Positions 1 through 6,121 of a stretch of 6,121 bases of DNA are shown in pieces. The notes below the pieces were generated by a model. It did no database searches and had not been told where the DNA came from. It saw nothing but the letters and a program-made list of their open reading frames with translations. The position numbers and the translations under genes were made by a program. This DNA comes from Chitinophagia bacterium (GTDB taxonomy: Bacteria; Bacteroidota; Bacteroidia; Chitinophagales; Chitinophagaceae), in assembly GCA_010027295.1 (NCBI GenBank), contig RGVM01000175.1, positions 1 through 6,121 of the forward strand, read 5' to 3'. The stretch's first letter is position 1. Each line of letters begins with the position of its first letter.

Positions 1-51
1 GAAAAGACACGGATAGAGCAGTATCACTGCGATCAACATGGCGGATGGCAT
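1..51 (-). CDS. Possible 5' end of a secreted or membrane protein, cut by the left edge
   Basis: Reading the minus strand from an ATG at 51 gives 17 uninterrupted codons to the window edge, MPSAMLIAVILLYPCLF. This is a short start followed by a strongly hydrophobic stretch, as in a signal peptide or first membrane helix. In-frame ATGs at 84 and 39 are alternative starts. The gene would be divergent from the sulfatase starting at 130, leaving about 78 bp for regulation. There is no good lipobox, because Pro precedes the only Cys. No function can be given from 17 residues, and the fragment is short enough to be a chance open frame. The hydrophobic pattern and divergent position are the only support. 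Confidence 0.4.
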   Translation of the reverse strand, partial: MPSAMLIAVILLYPCLF

Positions 52-60
52 CCGCACATG
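37..60. repeat. Short imperfect inverted repeat
   Basis: GCGGAT at 41-46 and ATCCGC at 50-55 are perfect inverted arms around the 3-base spacer GGC. Both arms extend to CATG (37-40 and 57-60) if one extra A at 56 is allowed. It lies between the first sulfatase and the possible minus-strand gene, over that gene's proposed start codon. It could be an operator or an RNA hairpin affecting translation. A chance palindrome is also possible; only the symmetry is seen. Confidence 0.4.
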
Positions 61-129
61 TCGCGTCTCGAAGATGGAAGACATGGAAGGGAAGGGTTTT
101 CTTCAGTGTTATGGCCTATCTTTCAAGAG

Positions 130-1611
130 ATGATTCCTAAAATACTCATTCTCGCCGGATTTTCGCTTGTAGCCACTCAGGTTACCTCGCAAGGCCGTCC
201 GAAACCGCCGAACATCATCTACATCTACGCCGACGACCTAGGGTACGGCGAGCTGGGCTGCTACGGACAACAGAAGATACGCACACCCCACCTCGACAGG
301 ATGGCCCGCGAGGGCATGCGCTTCACACGGCATTACAGCGGCGCGCCCGTCTGCGCACCCTCCCGCTGCATGCTCATGACCGGACGGCATGCGGGCCATT
401 CCTACATACGAGGCAACTACGAGATGGGCGGCTTCCAGGACGAGAAGGAGGGAGGACAGATGCCGCTCCATGAGAACGCCTACACGCTCGCCAGGATGCT
501 CAAGGAAAGAGGCTATTCGACAGGCCTCGTGGGCAAATGGGGAATGGGGATGACAGGTACCACCGGAAGCCCGCTGAAGCACGGATTCGACCACTATTAC
601 GGATACCTCGACCAGAAACAGGCGCACAACCACTACCCGTCGCACCTCTGGGAGGACGACCGCGTGGTACCCCTTCGCAACGCATGGGTGGATGTGCATC
701 GGAAGCTAGACCCGACAACGGCCACCGAGGCCGACTTCGCCAGGTTCAAGGGCACCGACTACGCCCCGCAACTCATGGGCGACAAGGCCGTGGACTTCAT
801 CAGGTCTAACCGCGAACGGCCCTTCTTCCTGTACTTCGCGATCACACTCCCCCACCTCTCGCTGCAGGTACCCGACTCCTTCCTGCACGCATACGACGGG
901 ATGTTCCCCGATTCTCCCTACTACGGCGCGAAGGGATACGCCGCCCTGCAAAGACCCCTGTCGGCATACGCCGCCATGATCAGCTTCCTCGACGCACAGG
1001 TGGGTAGGGTGCTAGAAACCCTGAAGGCGAACGGACTCGATGGCAATACCCTCGTCATGTTCTCGAGCGACAACGGCAACACCTTCGACGTCGGGGGCGT
1101 GCAACCAGACTTCTTCCAGGGCAATGGCGGACTCCGCGGGCTCAAGATGGACCTCTACGAAGGCGGCATCCGCGTCCCCTTCCTCGCACGATGGCCGGGA
1201 CGCATCCCCGCCGGTTCCGTGAGCGACCACGTCTCCACACAGTACGACATGATGGCCACCCTCTCCGACATCACGGGCAGGATGGTCGAAGGCACCGACG
1301 GCATCTCCCTCCGCCCCGTGCTCACGGGACATCCCGAAAAGCAGCGCAAACACGAGTTCCTATACTTCGAATACCCCGAGAAGGGCGGCCAGCTGGCCGT
1401 CCGCATCGGCGAGTGGAAGGGCGTGCGGCGCGATGTGCGCAAGAACCCGAACGCACCCTGGGAGCTCTACGACCTATCCTCCGACCCGACGGAACAGAAC
1501 GACCTCTCCACCGCACACCCGGACATCCTGCGGAGCATGGAGGCCCTGGTGAAAAGGGAGCACCTCCACCCGCATGTAATGGATTGGGAGTTCCTAGACC
1601 CGAGGAAGTAG
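130..1611 (+). CDS. Exported S1-family sulfatase (formylglycine type)
   Basis: Hydrolyses sulfate esters, probably in the periplasm or at the surface; the substrate cannot be read from the sequence. I chose the ATG at 130 (493 residues). It begins a signal peptide (MIPKILILAGF..., likely cleaved near VTS/Q around residue 20) directly followed by the conserved PPNIIYIYADDLGYG. The upstream ATG at 58 would add 24 polar residues before the signal. In this numbering D35 and D36 are metal ligands, and C75 in CAPSR is the residue converted to formylglycine, with R79. K136 lies in GKWGMG, H242 in the LPH segment, D314-N315 in SSDNG and K339 in LRGLKMDLYEGG. The usual His of GKWHLG is Gly138, and QAHNHYP follows; from memory this marks a distinct subfamily. 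The C-terminal WELYDLSSDP segment is the normal sulfatase end, so the gene looks complete. Maturation needs an FGE or anSME encoded elsewhere. It converges on the SGNH-like gene. Confidence 0.93.
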   Translation: MIPKILILAGFSLVATQVTSQGRPKPPNIIYIYADDLGYGELGCYGQQKIRTPHLDRMAREGMRFTRHYSGAPVCAPSRCMLMTGRHAGHSYIRGNYEMGGFQDEKEGGQMPLHENAYTLARMLKERGYSTGLVGKWGMGMTGTTGSPLKHGFDHYYGYLDQKQAHNHYPSHLWEDDRVVPLRNAWVDVHRKLDPTTATEADFARFKGTDYAPQLMGDKAVDFIRSNRERPFFLYFAITLPHLSLQVPDSFLHAYDGMFPDSPYYGAKGYAALQRPLSAYAAMISFLDAQVGRVLETLKANGLDGNTLVMFSSDNGNTFDVGGVQPDFFQGNGGLRGLKMDLYEGGIRVPFLARWPGRIPAGSVSDHVSTQYDMMATLSDITGRMVEGTDGISLRPVLTGHPEKQRKHEFLYFEYPEKGGQLAVRIGEWKGVRRDVRKNPNAPWELYDLSSDPTEQNDLSTAHPDILRSMEALVKREHLHPHVMDWEFLDPRK

Positions 1612-1666
1612 GCCGCGATCTCGCTTCGTATGAGTCCAGACAAGGATATCCGCTTTCGCGTACTCC

Positions 1667-2548
1667 TTACCGTTGTGGTTGTCCGAAAACCTGCTCCTTG
1701 AAATACTTCGTGTATCTGGACGCATCCTCCCTGTTCATGTGGATGCCGTCTGTGGTCACATAATCGAGGCTGTCGGGGAGAGGGATGTGACGGTAGCGGG
1801 TGGCCGGGAACCATTCCAGGTATCTGCTTCGGGTCAGGGAGGGACTTGCCAGGTAGATGAGCCGCTGGTTAACAGGCAATTCGAAGAAGACCACTTTCGT
1901 CCCCCTTTCTTCCAAAAGGTTGATACGCTCACGTAGATTACGCAGAGACTGGGCAAGCAGGGAATCATCGGGTGTCTGAGAATAGGTTTGGCTTCTTATG
2001 TCCGTCAGCTGTCGGGTAAAGCCCATGGGCTTGGGATCGGAATCCCCGGATCGGGCTGTCATCAGCTGGATGCGATCCGTCACTCTACTCGTAAGGCTCT
2101 TGCTCAACTTCGTACCGATGATGCTTAACGGCCGTTTGTCGTCACGCAGTGCATGCAGGTACTTCCTCGGATAGTATAGCGCCGAGAATAGCGATTGTAC
2201 GAATTTGGCGTCTTCCGGCTTCTCGGGATAGTTCGTCTCAATGTAAACGTTACGGACCTTCTTGCCCGAACGTAGGATGACCTCGATGCCGTCCAGCACG
2301 CTGTGCCCCGCGAAGCTCAGGTTGTACATCTCGGGCAGGTCGCGCATGGACAGACGGCAGGAAAGGCTGGAACCCAGGATCACATGCTCGAAGCTGTCTC
2401 TTTCGCTGTAGATGAAATTCTCGGCCTTGATGAGATTGTCCTGCCACTCGTGCTGAGATCCGGCCCATGATGCAGGTGCGAGGAATGCGATGTATGCCGA
2501 ATAGGAGACGAGTAGAAGGGCAGCTGTAATGAGCGCTTTCCGTATCAT
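1667..2548 (-). CDS. SGNH-like membrane-anchored protein, partner of the MBOAT acyltransferase
   Basis: A 293-residue protein with one hydrophobic N-terminal segment (about residues 5-24), so probably anchored in the inner membrane or exported. The next block, VILGSSLSCR, resembles SGNH block I, with Ser60 or Ser61 as possible nucleophile; the usual form is GDS, here GSS. Near the C-terminus TTDGIHMN supplies D267 and H270, the DxxH pair expected of SGNH hydrolases and AlgJ/AlgX/DltD-type acyl carriers. It starts 5 bp after the stop of the MBOAT gene, so the two are almost certainly co-transcribed. By analogy with known MBOAT/SGNH pairs, the MBOAT moves an acyl group across the membrane and this protein passes it to a polysaccharide. 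That role is inferred; overall similarity to a named family is not obvious, and an esterase is the alternative. No Shine-Dalgarno sequence precedes the ATG. The stop is TAA, 55 bp from the stop of the convergent sulfatase. Confidence 0.72.
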   Translation of the reverse strand: MIRKALITAALLLVSYSAYIAFLAPASWAGSQHEWQDNLIKAENFIYSERDSFEHVILGSSLSCRLSMRDLPEMYNLSFAGHSVLDGIEVILRSGKKVRNVYIETNYPEKPEDAKFVQSLFSALYYPRKYLHALRDDKRPLSIIGTKLSKSLTSRVTDRIQLMTARSGDSDPKPMGFTRQLTDIRSQTYSQTPDDSLLAQSLRNLRERINLLEERGTKVVFFELPVNQRLIYLASPSLTRSRYLEWFPATRYRHIPLPDSLDYVTTDGIHMNREDASRYTKYFKEQVFGQPQR

Positions 2549-2553
2549 GGGAT

Positions 2554-3960
2554 TCAGAATTGGAAATAGATGAAATCACCCGGAGTGCCGCTGTTCACGA
2601 TGATCAGGAAGAGCATCATGCCGTAGAGAGCGTACTCCATGCGCTGGATCAGGGGGGAAGCTCCCCTGCGCTTGCGCAGATAGAGGAGATGATACAGGAT
2701 CACGGGAGACGAGTAGAGCAGGATGAATGAAATCAGGGTGTTATTGGCTTCCAGCCGGACATTGCCGGCGATGGACTTGAGATACGCGATCACATGGCCG
2801 AACTCTGGCAGTTTGAAGAGAAGCCAGGCCAGTGTGACGAAGGAGAAGACCATGAGGGTCTTCAACGCCTTTACGGCCACACCCTTGCTTTCGGGACGGC
2901 CACGATCCAGCATCCGCTCCAAGGCGAGTGCTAAGCCATGGAAGCCTCCCCACACGGCGTAACTCCATGCGGCGCCGTGCCAGAGGCCGCCCAGCATCAT
3001 CACGACCATCAGGTTTACGTAGGTCCGGATCCGTCCCTTCCTGTTGCCGCCCAGCGGAATGTACAGGTACTCCATGAGGAAGGAGGAAAGGGAGATATGC
3101 CAGCGTTTCCAGAATTCCCGGAAGGACCGGGAGATATACGGGAAATCGAAGTTGTCCTTGAAATCGTAGCCGAAGAGCTTGGCAAGCCCGATGGCGATGA
3201 GGGAGTACCCTGCGAAGTCCGCGAAGATCTGGCAAGAGTACCCGAACATCATGATGAGCAGGTTGAGCGTCGCGTGGAACTGGAAGAACGGGTATTCGAT
3301 GAGGAAAGTGTAGTCCTTCAGGTTGTCGGCGACGACCATCTTGAGAAAATACCCGGTGACAAGGCTCTTGAATGCGGACTCCCAGCCGATCTCGCCGAAA
3401 CGCTTGGTCCGGATCTGCGGCAGGAAATCATGGGCCTTCACGATGGGTCCCGAGATCAACTGAGGGAAGAAGCCCTTGAAGAAAAGGACTCTCTTGGAAT
3501 GCTCCACGAATGAGGCGGGTACGACGTCAGTATTCTTGCAGTATTTCTCGGTATAGACGTCCACGACCAGGCTGACACCCTGGAAGGTGAAGAAGGAGAT
3601 GCCGATGGGCAAAGGTATGTGCAGCAGGAAATCCCCAAGTGAACCGGAGGTCAGGTCGAAGGTTCTGGCAAGCAGCGGACTGTACTTGAAGAAGACCAAA
3701 ATAGACAGGTTCAACACGACCCCCAGCACGGCGGACAGCTTCCTGTACCTCTCATCCCCATAGGTGACGAAATAGCTCGCCAGGATGTTGATGCTCACCG
3801 ATGCCAGCAGCAGCAGGACGAGAGCGGGCTTCTCGTACCCGTAGAACACCAGGCTGGACAGGATGAGCACTTGAATCTGATACTTCTGCAGGACCGGGAG
3901 GTAGTAGAGCAGGAAGGTAACCGTCAACAATCCCAGGAACACAAAACTGTTGAAGAGCAT
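2554..3960 (-). CDS. MBOAT-family membrane O-acyltransferase (AlgI/DltB type)
   Basis: A 468-residue multi-pass inner-membrane protein, close to the usual AlgI length. Hydrophobic helices begin at residue 1 and recur to the C-terminus. Diagnostic motifs are PIGISFFTFQ in the N-terminal third, FREFWKRWHISLSSF at about residues 280-294 followed by EYLYIPLGGNRKG, and GGLWHGAAWSYAVWGGFHG with H328 and H341. H328 in the LWHG context matches the His shown to be essential in AlgI (His322 in Pseudomonas aeruginosa). Family members move an acyl group, often acetyl, from a cytoplasmic donor to an extracytoplasmic acceptor for polysaccharide O-acylation. The acceptor here is unknown; nothing around it suggests alginate or teichoic acid. 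It is the first gene of a pair with the SGNH-like protein. The ATG at 3960 opens directly into the first helix. No Shine-Dalgarno is seen, but the leader is A/C-rich with a tandem CATCAA repeat (3963-3975). Confidence 0.95.
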   Translation of the reverse strand: MLFNSFVFLGLLTVTFLLYYLPVLQKYQIQVLILSSLVFYGYEKPALVLLLLASVSINILASYFVTYGDERYRKLSAVLGVVLNLSILVFFKYSPLLARTFDLTSGSLGDFLLHIPLPIGISFFTFQGVSLVVDVYTEKYCKNTDVVPASFVEHSKRVLFFKGFFPQLISGPIVKAHDFLPQIRTKRFGEIGWESAFKSLVTGYFLKMVVADNLKDYTFLIEYPFFQFHATLNLLIMMFGYSCQIFADFAGYSLIAIGLAKLFGYDFKDNFDFPYISRSFREFWKRWHISLSSFLMEYLYIPLGGNRKGRIRTYVNLMVVMMLGGLWHGAAWSYAVWGGFHGLALALERMLDRGRPESKGVAVKALKTLMVFSFVTLAWLLFKLPEFGHVIAYLKSIAGNVRLEANNTLISFILLYSSPVILYHLLYLRKRRGASPLIQRMEYALYGMMLFLIIVNSGTPGDFIYFQF

Positions 3961-4007
3961 GGTTGATGTTTGATGTACGGGCTTCCGTGCCAGACAATTT
4001 GGTTAGT

Positions 4008-4028
4008 GGGTCCCGGAATGCGGAACCC
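4008..4028 (-). other. Hairpin in the gap between sulfatase 2 and the acyltransferase gene
   Basis: In minus-strand RNA, GGGTTCCG (4028-4021) can pair with CGGGACCC (4015-4008) around a 5-base loop: an 8-bp GC-rich stem with one G-U pair. On the plus strand the same position is a C-A mismatch, so the structure favours minus-strand RNA. It lies 57 bases after the sulfatase 2 stop and 47 bases before the MBOAT start. No U-run follows, so it is not a standard intrinsic terminator. It could slow readthrough, protect an mRNA end, or be chance. Confidence 0.4.
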
Positions 4029-4085
4029 CTGGGTCGGTAAGCGCACCAACACAGCTAAACGCCTCGGTTGGGGGTCATATTGCCT

Positions 4086-5537
4086 TCAGCGGAGCTTTCC
4101 GGGCTCCCGATGGCCATTGCCGGACACCTTCTGTAGGTCGTCGCCGAGGTCCTTTCGCACCTCGTCGGCGTATGCACGGAGTTCCCTCACCACATCCGGG
4201 TGCTGTACGGAGACATCATACTGCTCCCCGGGGTCGCGGCGTAAATCATAAAGCGCCTCCCGCATGGGCACGTTCTCCGGCGAGGGCCCCGGGTAGCCGT
4301 CGACACCGGGGGGCTGTCCGATATAGGACCGTGACGGGTGTGCGAAGACGAGCTTCCAATGGTCGCGACGCACTGCCTCCAGGGCATTCGTCCGATAGTA
4401 GTAGTTGAAGGTCCTCCGCGGTGTGGCCTTCATGTCTCCCTTCAGGATGGCGCCGATGTCGACGCCGTCGATCTTTTTTTCAGGGAGCTTCGCGCCCGTG
4501 ATGCCGGCCAGCGTGGGGAGGATGTCGATCGTGGAGGAGAGCTGGTTGGCGACGAGTCCGGCCGGCAGGGTGCCCTTCCAGCGCATGAGGCAGGGCACGC
4601 GCTGACCGCCCTCGAAGCTGGTGCCCTTGCCCTCGCGGAAGCCGCCCGCGTTGCCGGCATGGTTGCCGAAGTTCAGCCAGGGTCCGTTGTCGCTCGTGAA
4701 GATGACAAGGGTGTTCTGTTCGAGCTTCCATTCCCGCAGCGTCTCCAGGATCCGTCCCACATGGTGGTCCACCTCCTGTATGACATCGCCGTACAGGCCC
4801 TGCCGGCTCTTGCCCCGAAAGGCCGCCGAGGCGTTGATGGGCACGTGCGGCATGGAGTGGGGGATGTAGGCGAAGAAGGGCTGCTGACGGTTCCGCCGGA
4901 TGAAGTCGATGGCGGCATCGGTCCAGCGGGATGTGAGCGTTGCCTGGTCCTCCAGATCGGCGATCGTGTCGACGACCTTCTCGCCCCGGATGACGGGCAA
5001 CGGCGGGAACTGGGCCTTGCGATGGGACGTATCGACCGGCTTGCCGCTGAAATCGACGGGCCACATGTCGTTCGAATAGGGAATGCCGAGGTATTCATCG
5101 AACCCGTGCCGCAGCGGCAGGAACTCCGGCGCATCGCCGAGGTGCCATTTGCCGAAGGCACCCGTCGCATAGCCCTGGCTCTTCAGCATCTCGGCCATCG
5201 TCGTCTCGTCATGCGAGAGGCCGACCTTGGCGCGGGGGAAGAGCGCCCCCGAGATGCCGAGGCGGTTGGGATAGCAACCCGTCAGCAAGCCCGCACGGGA
5301 TGCGCTGCAGACGGCCTGCGCCGAGAGGAAGTTGGTGAACCGGATGCCCTCCGACGCCATGCGGTCCAGGTTCGGTGTCCGGATGTCGAGCGCGCCATAG
5401 CAGGAAAGGTCGCCATAGCCGAGGTCGTCCATGAAGATGAGTATGATGTTGGGCGGACGCTTCTCGGGGACGGGCGCATGGGCCCGCATCGTGCAGGCCA
5501 GGAGCAGGAGCAGGGGGATACGCAGACGGGATTCCAT
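4086..5537 (-). CDS. Exported S1-family sulfatase, arylsulfatase A/GALNS-like, possibly a lipoprotein
   Basis: A 483-residue sulfate-ester hydrolase with the full active site visible. D37-D38 in FMDDLGYGD and D283-N284 in TSDNGPW bind the metal. C77 in CSASR is the formylglycine site (the C-x-A-S-R variant is normal), with R81. K130 and H132 sit in GKWHLG, H231 in SMPH, and K304 in GKGTSFEGG. The PYSNDMWP and NFGNHAGNAGG segments resemble the arylsulfatase A/N-acetylgalactosamine-6-sulfatase branch; the substrate is not deducible. The N-terminus MESRLRIPLLLLLAC ends in LLAC, a plausible lipobox with Cys15 lipidated. If it is not used, ordinary signal cleavage near AHA (residue 21) is possible. 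The C-terminal ALYDLRRDPGEQYDV is the usual end. The ATG at 5537 directly opens the signal sequence. The divergent glutaminase-type gene begins 60 bp away, and the acyltransferase pair lies downstream on the same strand after 125 bp. Confidence 0.95.
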   Translation of the reverse strand: MESRLRIPLLLLLACTMRAHAPVPEKRPPNIILIFMDDLGYGDLSCYGALDIRTPNLDRMASEGIRFTNFLSAQAVCSASRAGLLTGCYPNRLGISGALFPRAKVGLSHDETTMAEMLKSQGYATGAFGKWHLGDAPEFLPLRHGFDEYLGIPYSNDMWPVDFSGKPVDTSHRKAQFPPLPVIRGEKVVDTIADLEDQATLTSRWTDAAIDFIRRNRQQPFFAYIPHSMPHVPINASAAFRGKSRQGLYGDVIQEVDHHVGRILETLREWKLEQNTLVIFTSDNGPWLNFGNHAGNAGGFREGKGTSFEGGQRVPCLMRWKGTLPAGLVANQLSSTIDILPTLAGITGAKLPEKKIDGVDIGAILKGDMKATPRRTFNYYYRTNALEAVRRDHWKLVFAHPSRSYIGQPPGVDGYPGPSPENVPMREALYDLRRDPGEQYDVSVQHPDVVRELRAYADEVRKDLGDDLQKVSGNGHREPGKLR

Positions 5538-5566
5538 GCCTGAATCTAACGATCATTCCCGTTCGG

Positions 5567-5595
5567 ATGCTAACTTGTATGCAGAATCCTGTCAA
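5567..5595 (-). promoter_or_regulatory. Sigma70-like promoter candidate for sulfatase 2
   Basis: On the minus strand a perfect TTGACA (5595-5590) is followed, after exactly 17 bases, by TAGCAT (5572-5567), which matches TATAAT at four of six positions. The -10 ends 29 bases before the sulfatase 2 ATG, a sensible distance. It lies in the 60-bp divergent gap. The Bacteroidota-type TAnnTTTG element was not found in good form there, so if the host is Bacteroidota this match may be coincidence. Confidence 0.4.
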
Positions 5596-5597
5596 AG

Positions 5598-6121
5598 ATG
5601 CTCATGTCCAAGAATCTCCTCCTGGGAATTACCTGCATCCTCCACCTGTCGACGGCCACGGGCCAGGTGGCGAAGATGCCCGCCTACCCGCTGGTCACGC
5701 ACGACCCCTATTTCAGCATCTGGTCGTTCACCGACAAGCTGAATGAAAGCACCACCCGTCACTGGACAGGCGTGGCCCACGGCATGGTCGGACTATTGAA
5801 AGTCGATGGGAAAGCCTACAAGGTGCTCGGTGACGTGGAATATCCGGTCGAAGACATCCTGCCACCCGGAGAAGCATCGCCCGCCGAGTCGCGGTATACC
5901 TTCCAGCAGCCCGACGGTGCCTGGATGCAGTCGAACTTCGACGATGCATCTTGGCAACAGGGCAGGATGCCCTTCGGGAAAGGATGGGGGAACGATTTCG
6001 CCACGCCCTGGGATAGCCGCGAGATCTGGGCCCGAAGGACCTTCGAGCTCACGGAGACCGACATCGAAGAGCTGGTGCTGCTCCTCAGGCACGACGACGA
6101 CGTGGAAGTCTACCTCAACGG
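5598..6121 (+). CDS. Glutaminase-type secreted protein (DUF4964/DUF5127/DUF4965 family), 5' part only
   Basis: An open frame of 174 complete codons that runs off the right edge. The N-terminus (MLMSKNLLLGITCILHLSTATGQ) is a signal peptide, probably cut near TG/Q at residue 22. An alternative ATG at 5604 is equally good. Next comes MPAYPLVTHDPYFSIWSF (residues 27-44), then DKLNEST and HWTG. This is the strongly conserved start of the DUF4964 region found at the front of bacterial glutaminase-A-like proteins. From W109, the FDDASW segment, EIWARRTFEL and HDDDVEVYLNG (165-174 and on) look like the beta-sandwich, galactose-binding-like part before the catalytic domain. Family members are usually far longer than 174 residues, so most of the gene, including the catalytic (alpha/alpha)6-like portion, is outside. 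The fungal relative GtaA hydrolyses glutamine; activity of the bacterial proteins is largely by annotation, and a glycan-related role is possible. The gene diverges from sulfatase 2 with 60 bp between starts. Confidence 0.9.
   Translation, partial: MLMSKNLLLGITCILHLSTATGQVAKMPAYPLVTHDPYFSIWSFTDKLNESTTRHWTGVAHGMVGLLKVDGKAYKVLGDVEYPVEDILPPGEASPAESRYTFQQPDGAWMQSNFDDASWQQGRMPFGKGWGNDFATPWDSREIWARRTFELTETDIEELVLLLRHDDDVEVYLN

Noticed and set aside
117..124. TATCTTTC as a Bacteroidota -7 promoter element
   Set aside because: It matches TAnnTTTG at all but the last base, but lies only 5 bases before the chosen start at 130, leaving no room for a leader, and no convincing -33 element was seen.
58..129. 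Upstream start for sulfatase 1 at 58
   Set aside because: It would place 24 charged residues before a normal signal peptide; the ATG at 130 gives a proper export signal.
1612..1666. Terminator between the convergent genes
   Set aside because: Only a 5-bp CGCGA/TCGCG pairing across a long loop was found, with no T-run on either strand.
1191..1763. A 190-codon plus-strand frame overlapping the end of sulfatase 1
   Set aside because: It is a shifted frame of sulfatase 1 running into the convergent gene; the Arg/Pro/His-rich translation shows no domain, and the sulfatase frame continues intact to its normal C-terminus.
2938..3513. A 191-codon plus-strand frame opposite the MBOAT gene
   Set aside because: Antisense to a well-supported membrane acyltransferase; the acidic, repetitive composition (many Glu, Val, Gly) is the mirror of membrane-helix codons.
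4338..5543. A 401-codon open frame on the plus strand opposite sulfatase 2
   Set aside because: It lies wholly antisense to a clear sulfatase with all catalytic motifs. Its translation has no recognisable domain or signal and is rich in the Arg, Gly, Val and Ala expected when GC-rich codons are read in the opposite strand.

Overview
The window looks like a piece of a gram-negative genome rich in carbohydrate-active enzymes. The most likely source is Bacteroidota with fairly high GC; Verrucomicrobiota or Planctomycetota are the alternatives. The reasons are two secreted S1-family sulfatases close together, a DUF4964/DUF5127/DUF4965-type 'glutaminase' beginning (common in Bacteroidota), and the lack of a convincing Shine-Dalgarno sequence before any of the main starts. 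No rRNA, tRNA, CRISPR array, insertion sequence or integrase is visible.

Layout from left to right. (1) Bases 1-51 may hold the first 17 codons of a minus-strand gene with a hydrophobic N-terminus, cut by the window edge; a small inverted repeat overlaps its start. (2) A plus-strand exported sulfatase (about 130-1611) carries a CAPSR formylglycine motif. (3) It converges, across a 55-bp gap, on a minus-strand pair: an AlgI-type MBOAT membrane O-acyltransferase (3960-2554) followed 5 bp later by an SGNH-like membrane-anchored protein (2548-1667). The pair resembles AlgI/AlgJ- or DltB/DltD-type modules that O-acylate polysaccharides at the cell surface. (4) A 125-bp gap with a hairpin separates the pair from a second sulfatase on the same strand (5537-4086), with a CSASR motif and a possible lipobox. 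(5) A 60-bp divergent gap with a sigma70-like promoter candidate leads to the start of a plus-strand secreted glutaminase-type protein that runs off the right edge.

How the genes may work together. The two sulfatases probably remove sulfate from exogenous glycans or related substrates in the periplasm or at the surface; both need a formylglycine-generating enzyme encoded elsewhere. The MBOAT/SGNH pair probably adds acyl (often acetyl) groups to a polysaccharide. It sits between the sulfatases and looks lower in GC in the lines I counted, so it may be an unrelated insertion rather than part of one pathway. No SusC/SusD pair or regulator is in view, so calling this a polysaccharide utilisation locus would be premature. 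I see no clearly new system; the most interesting point is the acyltransferase module placed between the two sulfatases.
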